DNA from: Pomphorhynchus laevis
Lineage: Eukaryota; Acanthocephala; Palaeacanthocephala; Echinorhynchida; Pomphorhynchidae
Direction of reading: 5' to 3'
DNA: 64,000 nt
Assembly: GCA_012934845.2 (NCBI GenBank)
Contig: WNNJ02001120.1
Span: 1-64,000 of the forward strand
How positions within the stretch are numbered: position 1 is the stretch's first letter; each line of letters starts with the position of its first letter. This document shows, one piece after another, positions 40,971 through 52,636 of the stretch. The translations under genes were made by a program, and so were the position numbers. The notes under the pieces are model-generated. The model searched no databases. It was not told the DNA's origin and saw nothing but the letters and a program-made list of their open reading frames with translations.

Positions 40971-42330
40971 TCAGTTGATAATGATCCATTGATAAATAAT
41001 TATTGTAGCTATGTCAAAGAAAAGAGAATATTTTTGATATTTCGCTAACTTTTATTAGCATCTTCAGAAAATTACAGTTTTTAAAATGTACATGCTTATG
41101 TAAAATAAGTTCAAAGCGATCACCGCCATTTGCTTTGGGCAGGTGCTGCTGTTATTAGCGATAACCAGCTACTTTCACTGTTGTTTGAATTTTTGACACG
41201 ATTTCGGCGACTTTTAAAGGTACACAAAACGCAATAAAAAGGATGACTCAAAATAGTTTAGAAACAAAACAAATATAATAACCATAATATTTCCATTCAA
41301 AATAAATAATTTGAAAAAAAATAAAAAAAATACAAGAAAAATTAAATGAAAGTATAAAAATAAAGTTATAAAAGATTATTTAAACGAAAGAATCGTTTTC
41401 AACATCTTTACAAATATTTAAAGTGAAGTCAGGTTTCTTATTCGGCATAATAATATATGGGTTTTTATGAATGTAATAAGCCTCAAGAATTTTTCTATTT
41501 AAACAATTAGTTTCTGTTGCTAAAACACAGTATTATTATAGTCAACATTGTTATCTTAATTTAAACTATGATCTACAACAGAAGATTTTTTTGAGTGTGT
41601 ATTTAGTCTCTAATGGTTGACCTGTTTGACCCACATATTTTATCGCGTTCTAAACAAGAAAATTTATAAACAACTACATCATTATAACGTTTGGGTTTCT
41701 TTTTCAAAATGTTTGAAGAGGAAACATTTTATAAATAATTTATATTATAACTTATTATAATTATTATAAATATTATTTATAAATTATTATTTATAAATAT
41801 AAATAATATTTTGAATAATATTTAATGGTAGATTTCTAATGTTTGAATAGCACATGCTTTCAATTGTAGAACTCTTACGAAAATATAAGTTCCCACACAT
41901 TATCGACCTTGAACATAATTGTATATTGTTAACAATAAGATGTCAACATATACACCTATTCAAGGCCAATAATGCTTTTAGAAATCAGACTGATTTAATA
42001 ATTAATATTAAAAGTAAAGAAATTTTTGATTAATCGCAAGATTTTGGTTGCAAAGAGACACAATATATGGAGTAAAGCATTGATCAATGTGGTTTAGATA
42101 CATTTTTTTCGAATCCGTACAACGATTTGTAAGTACAGGATTTAAAGTAAATTGCTTTAAATACAAAAACGTGGAATTTATTAAATTTTCGAGAATGTCG
42201 AAATGCGTTAATTGTAAAAATATTGCATGTTTAAATTATTTTTAAATCACTTTGAAATTACGGATGAACCTTTGAAACAGCCAACCGTATTAACATCTTA
42301 AACGTCAACTTGTATGTACTTGAATGAGCT
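40971..42330 (-). mobile_element. GIY-YIG-type Penelope-like element (family B), 3' part
   Basis: On the minus strand about 41690-41390 encodes the endonuclease region of a PLE. VVYKFSCLE is followed by the hallmark YVGQTGQPLETK, and then RKILEAYYIHKNPYI and KPDFTLNICKDVEND. Downstream on the same strand come about 300 bp of 3' region with AACAGCAGCACCTGCCCAAA and the hammerhead-core-like hairpin (41067-41040), ending near 40990. The 3' region is repeated, inverted, at 45.47-45.67 kb. Sequence above 41700 is AT-rich and may be more of the element, but I cannot assign it. The copy is broken. Confidence 0.7.
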
Positions 42331-42529
42331 TGTGACTTTTTACAAAAGATATTTTTGTAATATTCAAAGGCGCAGTCCTCGAATTTAGTAACTTTTATAT
42401 TTTCGAATATTAAATTTTAGATTTATCTAATTAATTGTTGGATTAAAAAATGGGTTTTCATTTTTTTATCATCTTTATATGCAAATATCTATTAAATTCC
42501 ACATGAAAGAAGTTTTAAAAATACAACAA

Positions 42530-43252
42530 TCACACCTTGAGACGTTTCTCCTGTAGAATTTCTTCTTCCCCATGCTCGGATATGGTAACCAACTGACACA
42601 TTATAAAGTTATTACTGCTTTTAAAAGCAATTGCATTTAAATAAATGCACATTTTACTGGTTGTGCTGCTAATATTTGCAGAATACGTGTGACTTCTTAC
42701 CTGTGATAGTACAGTGTTAATACGTAGATCGTAATCTACCGATTCAATGATGTTGATGTCGTAATAATGACACGCGGTGCATTCAATTGCCAGTTTAAAA
42801 TAGCCCATATTCTGCGAAACTAAGATCATTTCATCCATAACGACTAAATCAAAGTCATATCGGGTGAATTGAATCACATGGTTTTTTTGCTTATGATCGT
42901 AAAAATAGCTAGTCCACAAACCCGTCATATCCGGTCTTACACTGTCTATATTAATTGCATTATTAATAACTGGTCCAAACGGCCTCAAACCGAAAGATAT
43001 CAGATGTCTTATTGGCGCTAAACCACATTCGATGGGGGTTGTCTTACTTGTCTGTGAATCCTGTAGTTGGAATATAACAAAACGATAACGAAATATCCAA
43101 ACGTATGTCAAATTATAAAGAAATCGATGTCCCGTGTCTAATATTGTAGATTTACCTCTTATGCATGGAACTTTAACATATTTTCGACAGTCCACAACAT
43201 TGATATTAAATAATCCCAAGAGTGAGAATATAAAAAATAGCCATGACAACAT
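42530..43252 (-). CDS. Secreted orphan protein, 240 aa, single exon
   Basis: The frame opens with a true ATG at 43252 and a clear signal peptide: hydrophobic LSWLFFIFSLLGLFNINVV then DCRKY. The mature part has eight cysteines (DC, PC, EC, the EC-AC pair, MC, MC), N-glycosylation sequons at NLT and NIS, and no further membrane segment. I recognise no family; the pattern suggests an extracellular or surface protein. No intron is needed. TCACAG|GTAAGA inside the frame looks like a donor, but reading through stays open. The gene is flanked by inverted PLE-B 3' copies about 1 kb away on the left and 2.2 kb on the right. It is clearly less AT-rich than its surroundings. Confidence 0.65.
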   Translation of the reverse strand: MLSWLFFIFSLLGLFNINVVDCRKYVKVPCIRGKSTILDTGHRFLYNLTYVWIFRYRFVIFQLQDSQTSKTTPIECGLAPIRHLISFGLRPFGPVINNAINIDSVRPDMTGLWTSYFYDHKQKNHVIQFTRYDFDLVVMDEMILVSQNMGYFKLAIECTACHYYDINIIESVDYDLRINTVLSQVRSHTYSANISSTTSKMCIYLNAIAFKSSNNFIMCQLVTISEHGEEEILQEKRLKV

Positions 43253-43974
43253 CTTATTAATTTTGAAACAAAAGCCTAGTATACTCTAAAAGCAGAGTAT
43301 ACATATGGTTGTTTGAATAATTTTATACTGAGGTTGACAGAAATTCTTTTACATTTTATGTTGTCATGTCAACAATATATTTAAGGTGGATGATTTTACA
43401 GATGACAATTTAAAGAGTTACATTTACGTATTGTATAGACTATTTGCAATGCTCAGCAGACCTAAATTGCTGTAATAGACAAAGCTATAAAATAAGCAAT
43501 ACTAGACAACTACTGTATGATATTGTAAACTGTTTCAAGTTCTAAACTAACCGCTTTACTATAAAGATTTTGATGAACAATTAATTTAAATTAACTTATC
43601 ATTAACTAATTTAAATTATTTTATTTCATCTATTTTATCTATTATATCAACTCTGTTAGTATAAAAGGTAAAGGAGAATTATATTTAACTATTCAAAATT
43701 TTAATGATATGAATGCAAAGTTTTATTTTTTGCTAAATAAATTGAAATTGTTTCGTGTGGAGTATTGCCTCCAAACAAAATAAAATTTGGAAAATAAGAC
43801 TATAAAAAAATAAATTTAAAAACTTAAAGATTGAAATTTGGGATTAAATAGTAGTGATTGATGATACAAATCAGTAATCCTTTTAAAGTGCAAAATTAAA
43901 TTGAATATGTAAAAATTCGAATAGATGGAATACATTTAAATATGCGTTAATGACGTCAATTCACAAGTAACATA
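43253..43974. other. 5' flank of the secreted-protein gene
   Basis: Upstream of the ATG is a small inverted pair (TAGTATACTCT with AGAGTATACA) at about 43276-43302. The rest is AT-rich and no TATA box can be singled out. No gene is visible. Confidence 0.4.
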
Positions 43975-44160
43975 GCCGGTTTAAGCTATCGTTTACCACA
44001 AGACACTAGTTGTAATGCATAATATGTCGGTGAGACAAGTTGAAGCATGAACGTACGTCTAAACAATACGCGGAGCGATATTAAACATAATAGACCTGAG
44101 CGAGATAAACCTGAGTTGTTAGGCATTGCGCTAAGGCGCATAACTCTAACGTAGATGTAT
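43975..44160 (+). mobile_element. GIY-YIG endonuclease fragment of another PLE type
   Basis: The plus-strand translation gives YVGETS (about 44023) followed by MNVRLNNTRSDIKHNRPERD and LLGIALRRITLT. This is the YVGETxxxLxxRxNxHRSDI pattern of a GIY-YIG PLE endonuclease, different from the one at 41.4-41.7 kb. Only about 190 bp are recognisable and it is decayed. Confidence 0.6.
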
Positions 44161-44690
44161 GTCGTTATACTATAAAAAAATAAATATAAATTTAAATATG
44201 CGTAAAAAATCGATTATTTCAGATAATTTTTTCTTGACCTTTTTCAAAAAATCATAGTGGCATTTAGATTTTTCACTCGTCCGGTTTTACTTATCGTAAA
44301 TCTTATTTTCTTTTATGAATAATCAATAAAGTGTAAATCAATAAAATATATATAATCAACAATTAATCAATAAAATTGTAAAAATCTTTATTTTAATTTA
44401 TTTATTAATTTATTTTATGTTTATTATCAATTCAATCATCAATTAGGTGCAATGAAAATCCAAATTACTTGTCGAATGGAATGCATGACTCAATATATTT
44501 CATTTTTCACAAATAATGACTGAAATGAAGTGAATAAGCATTTTTTAAGGATCTTTAATAACTAAATAGTTGAATCATCGGCCAATGCTAAATGACAATT
44601 TTTGATCCTTAATAGCAAATCATTTAGGAAAATACTGAATAATATTGGATGAGTTACCGAGTGACATAAAGTCACAGCTTTTAAATAGTT
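44161..44690. other. Intergenic AT-rich DNA
   Basis: No gene or repeat can be supported, beyond short A/T runs. Confidence 0.4.
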
Positions 44691-45012
44691 GATACTGATC
44701 CATTATTGATAAATAATTATTGGAGCTCGATCAAAGAAGAGAAGAAATTATTTTTGATATTTCGCTAACTTCTGTTAGCGTCTTCAGAAAATTATCTGAA
44801 GATGAAAATTATCAAAAAATTATCTTAACATTTTCTGATGATGCTAGTTTTCTGATGACGCCATAGCAAATGGCGGTGATCGTTTTAAACGATTTTTTAT
44901 ATAAGCATGTACATTTAAAAAACATTGTAATTTTCTGAAGATGCTAATAGAAGTTAGCGAAATATTAAAAATAATTACGTATTTCCTTTGATTCAGCTCC
45001 AGTAATTATTTA
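44691..45012. mobile_element. Foldback element with two inverted hammerhead-core-like arms
   Basis: Both arms are well preserved. The left minus-strand core at 44787-44760 is CTGAAGA, then the stem CGCTAA/TTAGCG, then GAAA. The right plus-strand core at 44935-44962 is CTGAAGA, TGCTAA/TTAGCG, GAAA. The outer ends AATAATTATTGGAGCTCGAT and GATTCAGCTCCAGTAATTAT are inverted. The middle has CAAATGGCGGTGATCG and AAGCATGTACATTT, both shared with the PLE-B 3' region. That links the foldback family to PLE-B. Confidence 0.75.
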
Positions 45013-45039
45013 GTTTGTCAATTATTTATCTGTGGTGAT

Positions 45040-45682
45040 GAAATTAAGTAATTTTAACATATACTTTAGTTAATTGTAATTTTAATTAATATGTAATATC
45101 AACGTTATTATTTAGTTCTGAAATCATTTAAAAATTCAATCAAGAGTGAAAGCAGCTGGTTATTTGATACGAATATATAAATATACATATGAATTTATTG
45201 GATAAATTCATATATATTTTGATTGATAAAAATCAATCAGCATAAAATTTCGATTGTCCGGCTATTTTTATGCACTTTTGGGACAATGAGCACCTTTGAT
45301 ACTATACGCAAACGTCATGAACCAGCTGCGTTATTGTGTACAAGATAATTAAAAATAAAATAAGTAAGTAAATAAATAAGTAATTTTAACATATACTTTA
45401 GTTGATTGTAATTTTAATTAATATGTAATATTAACGTTATTATTTAGTTCTGAAATCGTTTAAAAATTCAATTAAGAGTGAAAGCAGCTGGTTATCACTA
45501 ATAACAGCAGCACCTGCCCAAAGCAAATGGCGGTGATCGCTTTGAACTTATTTTACATAAGCATGTACATTTTAAAAACTGTAATTTTCTGAAGATGCTA
45601 ATAAAAGTTAGCGAAATATCAAAAATAATTTCCTCTCTTCTTTGATCCAACTCCAATAATTATTAATTTTATATCTAATTTA
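45040..45682 (+). mobile_element. Two truncated PLE-B 3' ends in tandem
   Basis: A block with TTAACATATACTTTAGTT and GTGAAAGCAGCTGGTTAT occurs at about 45053-45165 and again at 45381-45500. The second copy continues through AACAGCAGCACCTGCCCAAA to the core at 45589-45616 (CTGAAGA, GCTAA/TTAGC stem, GAAA) and the end TTGATCCAACTCCAATAATT. From about 45465 on it is the inverse of 40970-41195. Confidence 0.7.
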
Positions 45683-45849
45683 TTTTGATAAATATTATTT
45701 TATTTAATTTATTTCAGAACAATTTTAAATTATTTTTGCTTTTAGCTAAAAATTTTATATAAAACCAACTAAAATTCAACACAAAACATTTTACGAGCAA
45801 TTAATCTAACAACAATTACTTCTATAGAAGCAATTAATCCAATATGGTT

Positions 45850-48800
45850 TAAAATATGTTTCTATTAATTACTAAACTGAATCAAAATGCACCTATACTA
45901 TTGAAATTTAATTATTATTATATGTCGACTTCCAAGGGAGCTGAAGCTCGTAAGGAAGCATCACATCGAATAAAAAAAAACAGAAAAAAACGTAAAAAAC
46001 ATCAAGAGTTCACGAGGTCAAGCTTTAGGCGTTCTTTGAATTGCGCAGCAGAAGAGCTGTTGATCACACAAGGTTATAATCCATTCCATCATTTACAGAT
46101 GCGATCCATCACTGTCGTACAATTTGTTCGATACTTTGAGCGATGCTTTAAACATAGCTCGTGTCCATGTAACATTGAGGATTCACGAAGACAGAACAGC
46201 TGCTTACACAGATGGTTAGGCACGCGCAGCGACATCCACACTAGTGTAAGATCTGCAATCAACAAATTGTATTCAATAGATCTTGTACCCAACGCCACTA
46301 GTTTAACTGGATAAGGAATGGAGCAAGTTGCCGGAACCAAGTGCGTGGCTTTTTTCAAAATGTTGTCGAATTCACTCAATTCTGATTTCAGTTGAGGGTG
46401 TGTCGCGTGAGATGCATAGAGCATATGTGATTTTAAGAGACCCGAATATACAATGCGTAAAGCCTTTGGATCAAGTCGTCTAACGTTTCGATGAAGAAAT
46501 CCTAAAATTCTACGGCATTTTGCAATGATCGCAGAAGAATGAAGACGATATTTTAAATTGGAGGAGATAACAATACCTAGATCAGTAAAGTGATTTACTG
46601 ATTCGATAACTGTTGAGCTGAATTGATAAGAAGGGGAAGGTAATCGGGATTGACCAATTCTCATATGTCGACATTTACTAACATTGATTACTAAGCCGTG
46701 TGATGAACACCAACTACTAACTTTATCCAAATCTGATTGTAGTAGGGGAGAGCTAGAACAACCACGAAATAAAGGGCACCACAGTTTCATGTCATCGGCG
46801 TATAATAGGCACTGGCATGTAACATTTTCAGCGATTTCGTTGATGTAGATATTAAACAAAGTGGGACTAAGGATACAGCCTTGTGGAACACCTTGAGTGA
46901 GATAAAACCATTCAGAAAGAGACTCACCAACTCGCACAGCAAAGGAACGTCTACTCAAGAATTCACGTATCCAGAGACAAACGTGCTTTGAGAATCCAAG
47001 TTTCAACAGTAAAATTGGATGAACGACCCGATCAAAAGCTTTGGACAAATCAATAAAGACGACATCAACCGGCAATCCATGTTCGACAAAACCGGCCCAG
47101 CTTTCGCGTGCTAATGTTAGATTAGTTGAAGTAGAGTGATGTTTTCTAAATCCATGCTGTTTATTAGATAAAATATTGAATTTGTCCAAATGAGAAGATA
47201 CATACCTCAGGATCAGTTTCTCCATCACCTTGTAAGCAATACACGTCAAACTTATTGGCCGATAATTTTGAGGATTTACCTTATCCCCCTTTTTGAAAAC
47301 TGGAATGACTAATGCTCTCTTCCACATATCTGGGATTATGCCAGTTCTCAAGGACCAATAGTAAATATCAAAAAGCGGAAGATATATATTCGATGCAACT
47401 TTGCGTAATAATATACTAGGAATACCATCATGGCCTGAACTATTTTTAGCCGGTAGCTTCAATAAGATATTAAGAACATCGAGCGGGTCAAAGTAGAGGT
47501 TAGAATCCTGGTACTGGAGAGAAGAATTGTCTATCGTAATGTTATAGTCATATAGGGAAAATCGATTGCGAGTGAGACAAAAGTACTTGGCAAGGATATT
47601 GGCAATAAAAAGAGGAGAAACCGATTTCTGATCACCATCAACCAGACAGTTGATTGACGAAGATACCCTCTTACGGTTGCCAAGTAGTTGAAAAAGTCTC
47701 TTTTGATCAACATGAGACAAGGAACATATGGCAGCAATTAATTGATGTTTCTTCTGACATTCAAGAGAAGTCATCCTGTTGCGAATGGTAGTATAAAATC
47801 TGAAGGATCCGAGTCCACGCTTAAATAGTAGGAATGCATGATCACGTTCTCTGACAGCTCGCTTCAACTCACTGTCAAACCATTTGGGTTTGGAGGATGG
47901 TGGTTTACGTGTTACGCAAGGCGAAAATGCGTGAAGTAGATTAATCAATGTTGTGTGGAGGAACGACCAGGCCACATGAACACCGACTGTTCTAGCACAA
48001 GGCCATACTAGGCTCAGCATTTCATTAATTGTATCGTAATCTGCATTCATAACACCAATCGGTTTTAAAATTGACCAGACGCGAAATATGACAAGTAGGA
48101 TGATAAGTAAAGTGCAGTGATCGCTAGAGCCTAATGGCGGACCGCAACTTAATGACTCAACGACATAATCATTGGTACATAGGCATAAATCTAGCAGGGA
48201 ATGACTTTTATTACGGATACGAGTATTACAATGGACAAGCTGACAAAGTGTGAGCTCATTGAATACATCAAGTAAGGCTGATGATTCTTCATCACACCCC
48301 TGGATCGCGGTATAAGAGACCCAATCGATATTTGGAGTGTTAAGATCTCCGAAGATTAAGGTATCCACATCGCCGGAACATTGATGTTTAAACGACTTCA
48401 TGATGAGTGGTGCTTTTGATCGAAGACTACGATAAACAATACAAATGCGATAGACCTTACCTTGTTCCTCCGTCACTTCAATCCACAAAAGCTCATTTCC
48501 ATAACCGTCAGAACACGACTCTATTACGTTATAAACAAGATTGTCGCGTATATAAGCAGCTCCACCGCCACCTATAGAGATTTTTCGATCACAGCGAACT
48601 ATCGTATAATCGTGAATACCAACTTCAGAATCCAGAATATTACAATAAAACTAAGTTTCAGTGAAAAACAGCATGTCGAGATTTTCATGATGTACTATTG
48701 CTTTGATTTCATCTAACTTGTTAAACAAACTCAAAACATTTGAATAGAGTATGTAAAGACCAGCTTTGGTAGATGTACAGGGAAACTTGTGGACATTTGA

Positions 48801-50080
48801 TTTTTGAGAATTCATACAATCGAACAACGAGGATAAATCCGGATGATTGACTGTTAGTAGCGAGTTACAGTCTACAGTTGAGTTGGGAATGCGTGCGACA
48901 CAGAGACGTTCGATATCCTGTAACGAAATGTCTCGAGAGCTGTTGATAAAAAATCGAGTGGAGACTCTGCGTCGCACAACCTGAAAATTTCGGATTATAA
49001 GATTTTCTTCACCATTCATTCGACGCTCGGTCATTTCACGTTTGGCAGTAAACAACTGTTTTCTGTCCTCTGGAGATAAATCTTTGAAAAGACGAATACT
49101 CAAACCTCTTATAAGATTACTGTTTCATAGTATAAGTGAACTCATTGCGGTGGAGGCAAGAACAACTTTGAGCAAACGAGGTCGACTATCTGATTCTTTT
49201 TTACCAAGGCGAAATAAATTTACCACACGCAAATCCTTTCGAACTGTGGCAGAGCAGTTTTGCAAAACACATGAGAGGATTGATTTAACTGCATTGGCAT
49301 CATGCTGAATACGTAAGTCATTGTTAACGGCAGATGACTCGATGAGGTTTGCAATAAGCACACAGTGAGCCCTATCAGAGAGTGTGCGCAAATAAGGGTT
49401 AGAATTAGAAGGAACTCTCTCACTATTAGGAGCGGTATTCTGTGACGAAGATGGCGAGATAGAAGTCAGCTGTAATTTTGGACGGTGTGACGTAGGAACT
49501 GGCAGCTGAGCTAAATTTACAAGGGACCCAATACCACGTGGATTATCTGATGATGACGTAGAAATGCAATGAGGGGTAGAAATGTAAGGTGATTTATCTG
49601 ATACGACTAAAGAAATACTGGGTTGCAAATGGTCAATGACAGTAACATCAGAAGATTGAGTTGATTGATTGGTCAAAATTGAAGGATGTATAGTAATACC
49701 TGTAGAAGAGATGGGAGATTTGGCATTCTTAGAGGCATTCGAATGCGGAAGAATTGGGCATCGAGGTTGAAACTTATTACAAGACGAAGAGGCATGTGTG
49801 GACATCGCGGCATTGCCAGATAGTTTCAATATATTTGTCTTGAGACTCTCTATTTCACTCTTCATCGTATTTATCATCTTAGCCGAACAGTAGCCACAGT
49901 AGAATTCGTTGTCTGCAAGGCAAGATGCCTGGGATTCTGAAGTCCAAATACTTACCCACGTGTAACAATCATTGTTTGAGCAAAGGACTTGTTGTTCAGA
50001 TCCATTGGAAACATCTCTAACATCAGTGTTGGACGCGACATGGTTGGAAACTTGAGACTTTTGTTTTTTCCGACCCATTT
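45850..50080 (-). mobile_element. CR1-like LINE, nearly full length
   Basis: Minus-strand order: N-terminal PHD/Zn-like module (MGRKKQKSQ, CSNNDCYTWVSIW, FYCGYC) at about 50078-49860; an S/T/P-rich linker; an RRM-like module (HCVLIANLIESSAVNNDLRI, then RVVNLFRLGKKES); the endonuclease start (LYILYSNVLSLFNKLDEIKA) at about 48780; LIFGDLNTPNIDW; the RT with NYRPISLTCIAYKVMEKLIL, KQHGFRKHHSTSTN, VVFIDLSKAFDRVVH, GVPQGCILSPTLFNIYINE and CLLYADDMKLW; and a C-terminal part near 46000. The whole length is one reading frame, broken by TGA at 49125-49127, TAG at 48651-48653 and one stop near 46064. So few breaks suggest a young copy. Confidence 0.9.
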
Positions 50081-50410
50081 GTATATAGTCGTTTGATTCG
50101 TGATTTTATTCTCCTCGTTGTATGTATATTAGATTGTATGTTATTTATCTAGTATTTATTAATACTAGATATTAATAAATATTAATATTTATTAATATTT
50201 ATTATATTATATAATAAATATTATATAATATAATATTTATTATATTATTAATAAATAATATATTATTTATTAATAATAAATAATATATTTATTATTATAT
50301 TTATCTGTTATTTTATCTCAAACTTTTTTTTATTAATACAGATTTTCCGCGAGCGTAGCGATCTGAACTGTAATCAAATTTACTATAGATCTCAAACTTT
50401 TTTAAGGCGA
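50081..50410 (-). mobile_element. 5' region of the CR1-like LINE
   Basis: Between 50081 and 50340 lies mostly a TTATTAATAA-type tract. At about 50345-50372, read on the minus strand, is CAGTTCAGATCGCTACGCTC followed by GCGGA. A near-identical GC-rich phrase sits just upstream of the LINE ORF1 at 61319, so it is probably a conserved leader or promoter segment of this LINE family. Confidence 0.5.
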
Positions 50411-50924
50411 TAAAATTACTTTAATATCATGTTCTTCTATTTAAAAATCATTAAAACATTTTTGTTAGGAGTGACTGATATTAGAATTTTTTGATTAAAT
50501 TTGTATTTAGCCGCGGGTTTCTTATTATCATTTTTTTCAAACAGGAAACAAGCATTTTGAATGACAAAAATAATTAAATCACGAAAAATAATCATTCCAG
50601 AGCTTTCCAGCTCTGGAGTGATTATTTCAATCCCTCCTTTATTTAAACCCTTCTTGCAAATTGGAACGAGCTAAAGCTTTCAACGAACATATTCAACCAC
50701 GTATGATTCAACAATCACATCTTACTAGTCGAATAATCACGTTCCAACATAAGCGCGACATGTAAGAACTTTAATGAATTGAACAAGCCCTTTGATTATT
50801 GTATCTGTCTCCAGCGACAAAAGATCTTTGTTTGTCCAAATGGTAAATTCATTTTCGTCATTTTATTTGAATACCAAAGGTGTTTGCTTAGACCTTTTTA
50901 TATTTAACAATGTAAACAGGTATT
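50411..50924. other. Spacer with a near-perfect hairpin
   Basis: The hairpin at 50587-50626 has arms of 18 bp with one mismatch (AATAATCATTCCAGAGCT against its partner). The rest has no coding signal. Confidence 0.5.
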
Positions 50925-51695
50925 GACCAAAATGATCTAGCTCTCGAATCATCATGACTTCTGATAGTCTGTCACAAAATAATATTGGAGATAGTTTATG
51001 GACTCTAGCTAAACTCTAGCCAAAATGATCATAAATGCTCTCGAATAATCATGACTTCTGATAGTCTGTTACAAAATAATATTGGAGATATTTTATGGAC
51101 TCTAGCTAAACTCTAGCCAAAATGATCATAAATGCTCTCGAATCATCATGACATCTGATTGTCTGTCACAAAATAATATTGGAGATATTTTATAAACTCT
51201 AGCTAAACTCTAGCCAAAATGATCATAAATGCTCTCGAATCATCATGACATCTGATAGTCTGTCACAAAATAATATTGGAGATAGTTTATGGACTCTAGC
51301 TAAACTCTAGCCAAAATGATCATAAATGCTCTCGAATCATCATGACATCTGATAGTCTGTCACAAAATAATATTGGAGATAGTTTATGGACTCTAGCTAA
51401 ACTCTAGCCAAAATGATCATAAATGCTCTCGAATCATCATGACATCTGATAGTCTGTCACAAAATAATATTGGAGATAGTTTATGGACTCTAGCTAAACT
51501 CTAGCCAAAATGATCATAAATGCTCTCGAATAATCATGACTTCTGATAGTCTGTTACAAAATAATATTGGAGATAGTTTATGGACTCTAGCTAAACTCTA
51601 GCCAAAATGATCATAAATGCTCTCGAATCATCATGACATCTGATAGTCTGTCACAAAATAATATTGGAGATATTTTATGGACTCTAGTTAAACTA
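50925..51695 (+). repeat. 97-bp tandem satellite, about 8 copies
   Basis: The phrase GCTCTCGAATCATCATGAC recurs every 97 bp (for example at 50941, 51038, 51135 and 51232). Each unit contains two partial internal repeats (CTAGCTAAACTCTAGCCAAA). Units differ by only a few bases; variants such as CATGACTTC and CATGACATC alternate in blocks, which points to multi-unit duplication. The array ends in ordinary sequence at about 51700. Confidence 0.92.
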
Positions 51696-52636
51696 TAATT
51701 CATAAATAATTGCTTATCTTAAATCATCCCAGTCTCGTTTTCGTTATTTAGGATATACGCGCTAACTGGCCTAAAGAAGCGACCCGAATGATATCGGCTC
51801 AATTTAAATTTTAAAAGTGTTTGGGAAATACTTATATGATTGCGATTATGAAGCCAGATAGTCTCCAACCTCTCACTGATAATACTATGCGTCTAGATGT
51901 CAGGGATTTGTAAATGAAAGAATCACTTTGTGGTTATAATCCATCGGTAAATATCTACAAGTATTTATATTTGTAAATATATATAATAAGTATTTCGCTT
52001 TGTATCTAAAAATTGACATATAGTTCAATTTGACTCAACTGACCATTTTTGGAAACCTTAACTTTTTTAGTCCGTATGTATAAAGTATCATGAACAAGAC
52101 ATGAATAAGACAATGAACAAGACAAATTGAACTATATTATATATTATATAGTATATATTAAACTATATTACTATATTATATTATTACGTTTTCACTAAGG
52201 ATAAGCAAAAATGTGGACTACATTTAAAGAATAAGTAGAAGTCAATCAAAAATAATTATAAATAAAAATAAATATTTATTAGCAATGAGAGTAACCTGAA
52301 TTTAAATAATTTTAAAGCTAATCTAGCATATAGATGCTACGAATTGCTGCAGATATCAAATTCTACTTTTTAAAAAACTAAAATGAAAATAATTTAATTA
52401 AAATTGATAAAAATTTATTTTTCCAAATGGGCGCAACAGAATGGCTCTGAGGGCATATGGATTTGGAACTCTTGCCATTCCGTATGAAAAATTTTAAATT
52501 ATGTTAGACATTAAAAAGCTAATATAAAATAAGAAAGCCAACAAACAATTCGTGAGTCCACTCACTTATCATTGATAAAAAAGTAGCGAAAGCACAACGT
52601 TACAAACATGTAGAAAACAACATTAGAACGAAAATA
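51696..52636. other. Intergenic DNA downstream of the TAF5-like gene
   Basis: No open frame of note. It would hold the 3' UTR of the minus-strand gene that ends at 52637. TTTATT at about 52408, which reads AATAAA on that strand, is a possible poly(A) signal. Confidence 0.4.

Noticed and set aside
42650-42740. Short intron inside the secreted-protein frame (CACAG|GTAAGA to ATTAG)
   Set aside because: Its length of 32 nt is not a multiple of three and removal breaks a frame that reads through cleanly.
45856-46314. Plus-strand open frame of 152 codons
   Set aside because: It is antisense to the C-terminal end of the CR1-like LINE and has no domain.
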